Source of the DNA: Phoronis ovalis
Taxonomy: Eukaryota; Phoronida; Phoronidae
Reading direction: 5' to 3'
DNA: 10,021 nt
Assembly: GCA_028565635.1 (NCBI GenBank)
Contig: JAOXYB010069067.1
Span: 1-10,021, forward strand
Below, in pieces: positions 1 through 7,162 of this stretch. Below the pieces are notes generated by a model, which had not been told where the DNA came from, searched no databases, and saw nothing but the letters and a program-made list of their open reading frames with translations. Made by a program: the position numbers and the translations under genes. The stretch's first letter is position 1, and each line of letters opens with the position of its first letter.

Positions 1-600
1 GTCTTGAACGAACTGCAGTCTACCTTTGAGGATTGAACTGAGTCTTGCTAGCTAATAATCGTAGCTCAGTATAATATCATAAAATATGCTTTTATACAAT
101 TCTCAGACACAAAGTAATTATGCGGAACTTTTGCATTACCATATAAATTCTTCACATTTTCATCAGTACAAGGCAGCTATATAGTGGCCATACATTCTGT
201 AGTCAGATAGTAGTTGTAGCCATTACAAAAAAAATTCAATCCTCTGCAGGACTTGAACAAATAATTGCAACCCCCTTAAGACTATGCACAACAAATTATA
301 ACCCCCTTGGAAATGTGGACATTTATTATTCATGAGAAGTGCAACTAGGGTCTCCTAAAAAAATTTTATGAACATTTTGTGTGATTTCCTGCAATCTGGT
401 GCACTCTAAGACTTGTTAATAACACATATTGTGTCACTTTTTGTACTGTTAAATTTCTTTTATATGATACAGATTGAAACTTAATAAAAAAATTTCACTG
501 TTATTGTCCTTCATCGCTTTATTAACAGCAAAGAATTGTTTGCTTTGCCTGATATGCATGTCCAGAATGTGTTTTTGCAGGATTGACTATTAATCTACCT
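1..600. other. AT-rich intergenic DNA, no gene seen
   Basis: Apart from the ATTGCAACCCC block at 264-310, I see no open frame of note, RNA gene or mobile-element end. Several AATAAA words are present but unsupported. Confidence 0.6.
264..310 (+). repeat. ATTGCAACCCC repeat, copy 1
   Basis: ATTGCAACCCCCTT, then TGCACAACAAATTATAA, then CCCCCTTGG aligns with 1070-1112 in the same orientation. The two ends of the block are themselves similar (ATTGCAACCCCC and ATTATAACCCCC). Function unknown. Confidence 0.45.
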
Positions 601-620
601 ACTCCCGGGGAGCGGGGAGT

Positions 621-794
621 CAAGTTATTTTTTGGCGGGGGTGTGCATGAGCACAGTTGAAAACTTTCGGTTTGGATTGTATACTTCTTACTGTATTTTT
701 TGGATTGCTACCATAAAGAAATTCAAAAATTTGGATTGCTACTCACTTCTTACAGCAAATAATTTGGAATAATTTTAGGTTTGTATCCATAAAT
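621..794 (-). repeat. Dispersed ~32-bp-period repeat, inverted copy
   Basis: TTTGG(A/AT) motifs (TTTGGATTGCTACC type) start at 671, 699, 730 and 763. The reverse complement matches 8128-8300 closely along its whole length, including TATGGATACAAACCTAAAATT, TAAGAAGTATACAATCCAAA and the boundary CACACCCCC(A/G)CCAAAAAATA. By eye the identity is roughly 85-90%. The copy is flanked by G- or C-rich patches (CCCGGGGAGCGGGGAG at about 604-619, CCCCCCGG near 829-836). It has no coding capacity. Confidence 0.85.
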
Positions 795-973
795 AGACTT
801 AAAATAAGTATACCACTAAATAGTACTCCCCCCGGCTCTTGGTACCTATTTCATCTACAACTACATCTTCATCACTGTATCATTTATATTTATTTAAATA
901 AAGCCATGATTTAAGGAATTGTAACTTTACAATGTAATTGCAGGCCAAAAAATAAATTCTGACCAGTCCGTAA

Positions 974-1267
974 CTAATACTTGTTTAGTTCAATAGTAAT
1001 ATTATTGTCTAGAATGTACGAAGCTAACGTATCTTGCACACATCCACATGGCTTTTCCTTGCATGAAAAATTGCAACCCCTCTTTGTGGTGCACAAAAAT
1101 TGCAAACCCTGGTTTGCACTAACAGTAACAACCACCGTGGTATCCTTAAAACGGTGACCCTGTGCACCGTCTACGAATACGACCAACTTCGCGGCTCCTG
1201 TTGAAGTTTCATTCCGGAAAATTTGTCTCATAACTGTCAGCATACCTAATGCAATACTTTCCTTCAT
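974..1267 (-). pseudogene. Possible fragment of a von Willebrand factor A-like domain
   Basis: A 97-codon open frame contains GMLTVMRQIF, then GAAKLVVFVDG, then DTTVVVTVSANQGLQF. This pattern resembles the middle of VWA domains: helix, hydrophobic strand ending in a (T/V)DG turn, helix, then a G-[ILV]-x-[IVF] strand. The N-terminal metal-binding DxSxS strand is not present nearby. A TAA directly precedes the ATG in frame, so a whole protein does not start here. The cysteine-rich tail does not fit the fold and overlaps a short repeat (1070-1112). It could be one exon of a larger gene, a relic, or chance; I lean towards a relic. Confidence 0.25.
1070..1112 (+). repeat. ATTGCAACCCC repeat, copy 2
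   Basis: ATTGCAACCCCTCTTTG, then TGCACAAAAATTGCAA, then ACCCTGG matches 264-310 in order and spacing, about 800 bp away. It lies inside the VWA-like open frame, which lowers confidence that the 3' part of that frame codes for protein. Confidence 0.45.
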
Positions 1268-4227
1268 TTAAACCAGTTTTTATTCCTATTTATTATTATT
1301 TGTAGTCAACATTATTTTACCAACTTCCTCAATACGAAAGTCAAAATGTAAATATTGCGCAAGTTCCTTCAAAATCCCAGACCCAATTTAAACCGAAATT
1401 TATGCTTCTAAAAATCGTTCCGTCAACGACTCTGTTTTCATAAATCATACATTTAACTGTAATTACCAGCGTTGTTATGGAATTTTATTTGATCCTCTTC
1501 TACTTGTACCTTGATTTATAAGATATAGTAGACAATAATATAATAAGCAGACGATCGATTTGCCTTGTGTGTTATCGTATCTTCAAATACTAGAGAGCTC
1601 CAAAATAAAGGATTCTATAAATCTCGCTGGGGATTATTAAGACAATTAAATTAATAAGAACAAACTAAACAAATGTTATTTTTGTAACAAACTTTGTTCA
1701 TTACATGAAACATCAAACTTATAAGCAGTTTTAACAATAAAAAATACAAAAAATGTGACAATTATAGTTCGAGACACAACAAGATGACCAATTTAAATTT
1801 GCATTTATTCATGCAATCACAGATATTTCAAAATTCTCCCCTTTCAAACTAACCTTCAGCTTGTCTAAAGAGCATTTGCAAAGACCAGCAGTCCTTTGAT
1901 AGGGAGATCCGGGCTCCACCAGAAAACTTCTAAATTTATATATCTTAGGTTATAAACATGCAATAGCAAATACTTGTGATTTAATTAGTATTTAAATTTT
2001 TTTTAAAACTATAAATTTAATGTATTATAATGTTCTTACTAACAGCAGTATTTACGCTGTACATAATCAATGAAATATACTTTTACAGGTACATATTTAC
2101 TTGATTTCAAACATGTGTAATACATATTGGCACATACAACAATTTACCAAAATAAACATTATTAGAAGTTCACATTAATAAATGACTAAAAACTGAATAT
2201 GATGCAAATATGCAAAAAGATAATACGGTCCAGTAGTTCAGGTTAACATCATCATGATCAAACCACAAAAAGCGTTTAAAAACACCTATACTAGCTAATT
2301 AACCTATGTGCTACCAGTGACAGCATATCAAGTCTAGAGAAATTTCATGTAATGGAATCAGTATGCAATTTTATAACAATTACGTAAAAGGTCAATAAAT
2401 AGGTCAGCATGAATAAAACTCATATTGATTAATCACAGTGCTATATATAGTCAGATCAAGGATTCTTAGCTGGAACATATCTTATTCAAGTACAATTTAT
2501 TTGAAGGTTTGTTTCGAGCCAGATTTTTAATTTAATTCAAGAGTTTACAATGGATATACCAAAGATGCTTCCAAGCCACCCCTAATGGTTAACAACTGTA
2601 CTTACGTTCACATCAGTCTAAATCAATCCAGACCTTCGTGTTCCTTACCGCAACGCTAAGAACTGAGAGAAGGAACATGAAGGGCTGGATTTAATCAGAC
2701 TGAAAATATTGCTCCAACAAAAAATATCTGAAAATTAACCATAAACCATTCTAAATGGCACAGAATTGTTAGCACTGTATTGTACACAAGCAGATTGCAC
2801 AAAATGACTGCTTGTACACACACACATTATTACAACGCCTTTATACATTTATTTAATTGTCTCCTGGGTTGTCCAGGAGGGAGCACTACAGCTATCAACA
2901 TATATGATGATCAGCAATATCAAATTTTTCAACTCAAAAAAGTTATCAATCAACTGAATCTGGTTAATCACCATACTCAACTAGTAAACCCGGATCCAGG
3001 ACTGTTGAAAAAAAAACTCATTTTGATATAGTTTATGCAGAGTGCATAAAATAGATGTTTACAGACACAGTTGTCCGAGACCTTGATCACATTTGACAAC
3101 TTTAGCAATAAAACCAGTTTTCACAGTTTATATCCATCAAAATTAAGCAAACCAGGTTTTTGGAAAGTGACAATTATCTAACGAGATCTGGTTTTTAAAA
3201 CCTTTTGCCACAGGGTGCACCTTTTCCCCCGTTACATCTTTAGTTACCTTATCCAAAATTAGTTTCAGTTTCAAAACTCTTACTATAATAACATACCTCA
3301 ATTCTAGGAAGTAAAAAATATACATTGCACAACATTCTATGGTACGAAAAAACATATGGAAACTAAAATTTGCTAATTGCTAATGCCGGTTCGTATTATA
3401 ATTACCTAAGTATGTATTCAGTGCCTATTCTACGCAAAATGATTCGATAAAATGTGAACAAAATCTTTTCCAAAGATTTCTTTATTTCTGTAAGAAAGAT
3501 ATTTTTAGTACTGAAAACATATTTACAAAGTTTTTTTATCAATTAAGGAGTGCCAATAATTAATTACTATCATTCTATAAAGTAAGTAAAAATAATTGGT
3601 TGTTTACCTGTTTGTTAGTTTTGATAATTTGGGATTGGCAAGATGAGACATTATATTAAAATTATTTCACAATATGCAGCATTACTACATAAATTAACAG
3701 TAATTAATGTTTTAATTAGACAAAAACTAAGCTCAGTATCATTGTACCTTCGATTTTCAGATAACACATATGGCTAACTCAGTAGAGGTACATACTTCCC
3801 ATCACAATTTAGCTGGCCTCTATTGCATAACATGGTAACAATAAATAGATCATGGCAGATTAACTACTCTTGAGTGCACACATCAAAAGATATTAAATAT
3901 AGTTATACATTGCAGTTTAACACCAAATCATTTGATGTGTTGTACCTTTTTGAGATTCTTTTCACTTAAAAGTTTGTTCAATATAGCTGCCTCTTGCTTA
4001 AGAGCAATTAAAATAATTAACAGTCAAATATCAAATAATAACAATAACCCTAGTAATAAGACACATTAGAAAATCACACAAGACTAAACAAAGCTTCTTT
4101 TCAAGGTGATTTCCGGGCACAAAAGTTTGCATATATATTACATTGTTTCTATTAAACTGTCAGAAATTAGTCAAAATGAAAAATACAGGTACCCATATAA
4201 ATTTGTATAATATTTTTTCTGTTTTCA
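1268..4227. other. Long AT-rich non-coding stretch, no gene seen
   Basis: There are only short open frames without recognisable protein features (for example 2780-3031 plus and 3143-3355 minus). A plus-strand TTTTTTCTGTTTTCAG at 4213-4228 looks like a splice acceptor and is followed by 33 open codons, but it abuts the start of the tandem array, so I do not call an exon. The stretch could be intergenic, intron, or distal 3' UTR of the gene at 5815-7032. Confidence 0.55.
2781..2820. repeat. Imperfect hairpin
   Basis: TGTACACAAGCAG and CTGCTTGTACACA are inverted copies with two mismatches and a 14-nt loop. It is the clearest of a few small hairpins in this AT-rich stretch; another perfect 8-bp stem (TTTATGCA/TGCATAAA) is at 3031-3049. 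Function unknown; chance is possible. Confidence 0.4.
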
Positions 4228-4767
4228 GGGTGGCGAAACAGGTTACAAACTGACCATCCTGTTTATAATTTTACAGTGCCACAGCTATCAAATAATATTG
4301 CATGTATTAGAACCTACAACACTATAATAATTAGGAACAGATTTCTTTCTTGCTTTAAATAATCTCTATATTATTATTTTAACTTTCACTAGAATTTCAT
4401 ATAATATTGAACATGGTAATCCTGTTAACATATAGATATATTGATAAAACAATTAATACACTCTGAACAACCTGAAATAATTCTCCAGAGAAATTCTGCA
4501 ATGTCACTATCCTATTATTGGAACAACAATAGTAGTACTGCAATGAAAGGACTCCTCTGATTCATGTGTTACATAAAAAGCCTTTTCATTCTGACAATCA
4601 AATTCGCAGATGAAACATAATTCAAAGGATGGTGGCAACAAAGTTACCATCCCATAACCAATTCTGCAATGTCACTGTCCTATAGTATAGAATGAACTTG
4701 TTCAACTGTAATAACAAGGATTGACTGGCCTCTCATAAAGATGCCAAAGCTGTGAAAAAAAACCCAC

Positions 4768-5137
4768 TTTTCATTATAGTTGTATCCACAGAACAGGATA
4801 TAAATAGTGACCACCAACAATACATTAGGTTATTCTGCAAGGTCACTGCTCTACATTGAAGAACACAATGCAATAAATGGACTGACCAACTATAATCTAC
4901 TGGACTTAATTCTCACGCCACACCTAACAATCTTTATTACAGTGTCCACAGAGAATTAATGTTCTTTCATTTTAATTTAACAACATTCTGGTAGGAAATT
5001 TTGCAATGCAATTTACAACAAAAGTACTATCCAAGGACATCATTACATTATATGTGCTGATTTTATATAATTACCAAGTCTCGCAAGCAATTTCTATAAT
5101 ATCACATATACTTGCTGCCATTTTGAATTAAATGCAA
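4768..5137 (-). repeat. Tandem unit A (gene-distal, about 370 bp)
   Basis: This is the partner of unit B in the same orientation. Landmarks in order on the plus strand are TTTCATTATAGTTGTATCC, GAACAGGATATAAATAGTGACC, the TTCTGCAAGGTCAC block, ACAATCTTTATTACAGTGT, CAGAGAATTAATGT, the CBM21-tail remnant and TTGCTGCCATTTTGAATTAAATGCAAG. The similarity to unit B stops at about 5137, exactly where the large palindrome begins. On the minus strand, TTTATT at 4933-4938 reads AATAAA, a possible polyadenylation signal, but such hexamers are common by chance here. Confidence 0.8.
4972..5040 (-). pseudogene. Duplicated C-terminal CBM21 fragment, copy 3 (more decayed)
   Basis: In the corresponding part of unit A, the frame reads LDSTFVVNCIAKFPTRM before a TAA stop at 4974-4972. 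It shares L-D, F, N, A-K and R with copy 2 at the same spacing, and the surrounding DNA aligns. Resemblance to the intact gene is weaker, and the NFG and NY residues important for the domain are lost. It makes sense only as a relic seen through copy 2. Confidence 0.5.
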
Positions 5138-5195
5138 GTTGCACATACTTTTGATGCAGTATCTTTGTAAATACAACCATTATATTATATATATT

Positions 5196-5233
<38 letters not shown>

Positions 5234-5292
5234 AATACATATAATATAATGGTTGTATTTATGAAGATACTGCATCAAAAGTATGTGCAACT
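5137..5292. repeat. Near-perfect 156-bp palindrome with an AT microsatellite centre
   Basis: The left arm starts AGTTGCACATACTTTTGATG and the right arm ends with its exact complement. The arms are roughly 70 bp each and differ at about three positions, meeting in a TA-dinucleotide run (about 5194-5229). Two of the differences would be G.U pairs in plus-strand RNA; the third would be a G.U pair in minus-strand RNA. The element sits exactly between tandem units A and B. No flanking target-site duplication is obvious. It may be a foldback or MITE-like element, or an inverted duplication seeded at the AT microsatellite. If transcribed with the neighbouring gene it would form a long RNA hairpin. 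Confidence 0.9.
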
Positions 5293-5357
5293 GTTCCCAG
5301 TGCGATAAAAAGACTACTAATTGACATTTTTCTGTCAAGGTTGTGCAACAAACTATT

Positions 5358-5800
5358 TTTCATTATAATAGTTGTATCCACAAAAGAACAGGATATATAT
5401 ATAGTGACCACCACCATAGCAATTCTGCACAGTCACTTTTCTATATTGTAAGAACAATTTCTATATTTGTAAGAACAATGCAATAAAATGGACAGTAGGC
5501 TACTGACATTATCCTCTCAGGCTACACTAAACAATCTTTAATTATCAGTGTACACAGAGAAGTAAATGTCACTTTAATTAATGATTTTTTAAAGAAACAA
5601 GTTTACCTACTATTCAGGCAGGATATTGTGCTCGGTTATAACATTTTGCCATATAATTTGCACCAAAATTAGTATCCAAGCACACAATTCCATTAATGGC
5701 GAGGAATTTTATCAATTGCATGCATGCAGTAATTACACATAGTTTAAATAATTACACATATTTTGTCTTCTATCATTGCTGCCATTCTAAATTAATGCAA
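5358..5800 (-). repeat. Tandem unit B (gene-proximal, about 440 bp)
   Basis: On the plus strand this unit opens with TTTCATTATAATAGTTGTATCC, continues through GAACAGGATATA, AGTGACCACCA, the TTCTGCA block and ACAATCTTTA, and ends with TTGCTGCCATTCTAAATTAATGC. Every landmark recurs in the same order in unit A (4768-5137). Unit B also has an internal 20-21 bp tandem duplication (5438-5457 and 5458-5478, TTTCTATATT-GTAAGAACAA). It carries the better-preserved CBM21-tail fragment at 5614-5751. Confidence 0.8.
5614..5751 (-). pseudogene. Duplicated C-terminal CBM21 fragment, copy 2 (open to its own stop)
   Basis: An open stretch of 45 codons on the gene's strand ends in TGA at 5616-5614. It contains LDTNFGANYMAKCYNRA, which matches the gene's WDSNFGQNYVIECYARA (377-393) at 10 of 17 residues and at about 35 of 51 bases by hand. 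The upstream IKFLAINGIVC matches the preceding strands of the fold less well. The glycogen-contacting Trp is replaced by Leu. There is no start or rest of the domain nearby: only about 65 bp separate the fragment from the gene's stop. It is most simply a remnant of a tandem duplication of the gene's 3' end. An alternative terminal exon is possible but no clear acceptor was found. Confidence 0.7.
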
Positions 5801-5814
5801 ATTTAATTAATTTT

Positions 5815-7032
5815 TTATAAGAAATGCATCCATGTACTATCGGAGTCTGAGTAGGCTCTAGCATAACATTCTATCACATAATTCTGCCCAAAATTGCTAT
5901 CCCAGAACATTTGTCCTCCAGCAGTATAACATATGCAAAACGACAATTTGTTCCCAACAGTAAAATCGGCAGGTGCAACAATACTGAAGGAAAATCTATC
6001 CGTTGGACCATCACACGAATTTGGCACATAATTAGTATGTAAATCTGTAAATGTTATCCAGCTATTAGTAGTGTATCGAACTTTCACTGATTTGTGATAC
6101 GAAATATTCGCCACACGAATGGTACCAGTTATTGTCATGTCTGTGATCATCACATTTTCTAAACACACTTTTTGATCATGAACTCTTTGTATAAAATTAT
6201 CCGCAGCACCCGGTTGAGGGAACTGAGAAGACAAATATCGTCCACAAAGTAACTTTCTAGAATCCTCTTGAAGCCCTGCAGGTAAATGAAGATCTGATGT
6301 GGCTGAGAGCGGAATCCGAGGTGGAGAATCGAGATTTAGTATATGACGAACGGACTCTAGATCCAGTCCTAATGTATCAGCAAACCGTACTACTTTTTTT
6401 CGCCTCGGTGTATCTGGTGGTGTTTTATCAGCTTTCAAAGATGTGCTACGACGAAGTTTTTCTCTATCAAAATGAAACTCGGATTCTTCATAAATTGGAC
6501 TAGACGGATTGACTAAATCTAATACTGAGCCCGTCTCCTTCCATGACGACCCAGGACTAAAGCTCATAACGGAAGATGGAGACATACCGTAAGTGTTATC
6601 ACTAGGGCTTATTTTTGATAAGGAATCTATGCGCAAGTTTTTGAACGATCGAGTCACAAAACCAGAATCTTCGGAGGTCGTCTGCTCACATTCAAGGTCA
6701 ATTTGATCCACACTTACATTTTCACATGTATAGAAACTTTCCGTATCAGACTCCTCAGAAACACCCGTACCGTCCCGTCTTTGGTTTAATTCCAAATCAA
6801 ACAACAATTCTTCTGTCAAGTTGTCCGCACTAAATGAGTTAACATCTTCAAGATTCCCGTCAGAAGTGATGTGTTCTTCAAGGTTAGCCATGTTGCCAAT
6901 CCAATTGGCTGTGTGGTCTATAGTCTTGTAATCGTTACTATTTCTGTTGAAATCAACGACGCCAATCGTCCTTTTATTCCTCAAACTGGGAAATACTTCT
7001 CCGGGAGTCACGCTAGAATGTTCCTCATCCAT
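5815..7032 (-). CDS. PPP1R3: Glycogen-targeting regulatory subunit of protein phosphatase 1 (PPP1R3 family, RVxF + CBM21)
   Basis: Known role of the family: it tethers the PP1 catalytic subunit to glycogen so that glycogen synthase and phosphorylase are dephosphorylated, favouring glycogen storage in the cytosol. Seen: 405 residues, one uninterrupted exon. Residues 1-190 are acidic and Ser/Thr-rich with no fold I recognise. Residues 212-219 read KKVVRFAD, the RVxF docking site (V215, F217), followed by the family-typical LGLDLESVR. CBM21 runs from about 271 (FPQP) to 390. It holds F280/RV, VCLEN (289-293), VKVRY...W325, DRFSFSI, LSFCICY, and the glycogen-contacting signature WDSNFGQNY (377-385). 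There is no C-terminal membrane segment, unlike PPP1R3A. The start ATG has G at -3 and +4, and the same frame meets a stop about 22 codons upstream with no earlier ATG. The length exceeds vertebrate PPP1R3B-E because of the long N-terminus. Which paralogue it matches is unresolved. Confidence 0.94.
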   Translation of the reverse strand: MDEEHSSVTPGEVFPSLRNKRTIGVVDFNRNSNDYKTIDHTANWIGNMANLEEHITSDGNLEDVNSFSADNLTEELLFDLELNQRRDGTGVSEESDTESFYTCENVSVDQIDLECEQTTSEDSGFVTRSFKNLRIDSLSKISPSDNTYGMSPSSVMSFSPGSSWKETGSVLDLVNPSSPIYEESEFHFDREKLRRSTSLKADKTPPDTPRRKKVVRFADTLGLDLESVRHILNLDSPPRIPLSATSDLHLPAGLQEDSRKLLCGRYLSSQFPQPGAADNFIQRVHDQKVCLENVMITDMTITGTIRVANISYHKSVKVRYTTNSWITFTDLHTNYVPNSCDGPTDRFSFSIVAPADFTVGNKLSFCICYTAGGQMFWDSNFGQNYVIECYARAYSDSDSTWMHFL

Positions 7033-7148
7033 GCCAATGTGCTTAACAATAAATACCCTTGGTTTGAGCCACAGATAGAGGTGCTTCGTGCATCTCTACA
7101 TGCGTGAACCTATATCATATATGCAAACTGAAGGAATATAAACATAGC

Positions 7149-7158
7149 GTGACGTCAC
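7149..7158. promoter_or_regulatory. Perfect cAMP response element palindrome upstream of the PPP1R3-like gene
   Basis: The sequence GTGACGTCAC contains the full consensus CRE, TGACGTCA, at 7150-7157, about 120 bp upstream of the start codon. CREB/ATF-type bZIP factors bind this site. Control by cAMP would fit a glycogen-metabolism gene, but that is inference. If the 5' intron proposed at 7128-7761 is real, the site is intronic. An 8-bp match is expected by chance only about once in 65 kb, so its position is suggestive, not proof. Confidence 0.45.
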
Positions 7159-7162
7159 TAAA

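Larger units (their letters stand above)
4228..5812 (-). repeat. Decayed tandem array downstream of the PPP1R3-like gene
   Basis: A recurring block, AATTCTGCAATGTCAC and variants (plus strand), starts near 4267, 4493, 4661, 4832 and 5421. Each copy is followed by CTATCC-, GAACAA- and TGCAATAAA-like stretches. Most copies are preceded by a GGTGGC/GTGACC...CACC or ACCATCC segment. Spacings are about 225, 168, 171 and 590 bp. The two largest units, 4768-5137 and 5358-5800, align along nearly their whole length and both end with a segment resembling the C-terminal coding part of CBM21. The array begins immediately after the gene's stop codon. If the gene has a long 3' UTR, the array lies within it. 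Alignments were made by eye. Confidence 0.75.

Noticed and set aside
2780-3031. 83-codon plus-strand open frame
   Set aside because: Composition follows the AT-rich background, it begins within a small hairpin, and no family resemblance or splice context was seen.
3143-3355. 70-codon minus-strand open frame containing a donor-like AAG|GTAACT
   Set aside because: No recognisable domain, and the length is expected by chance across about 3 kb of non-coding DNA.
4213-4330. Plus-strand splice acceptor followed by 33 open codons as a terminal exon
   Set aside because: The segment aligns with the first block of the downstream tandem array (4228 vs 4629), which explains it better than a plus-strand gene.
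4933-4938. AATAAA on the minus strand as the gene's polyadenylation signal
   Set aside because: Several AATAAA and ATTAAA words occur on both strands in this AT-rich DNA (ATTAAA at 5802-5807 is only a few bases past the stop), so none can be chosen without transcript data.
6297-6503. Plus-strand open frame inside the PPP1R3-like gene
   Set aside because: It is antisense to confident coding sequence and its product has no recognisable features; the same applies to 6871-7107.
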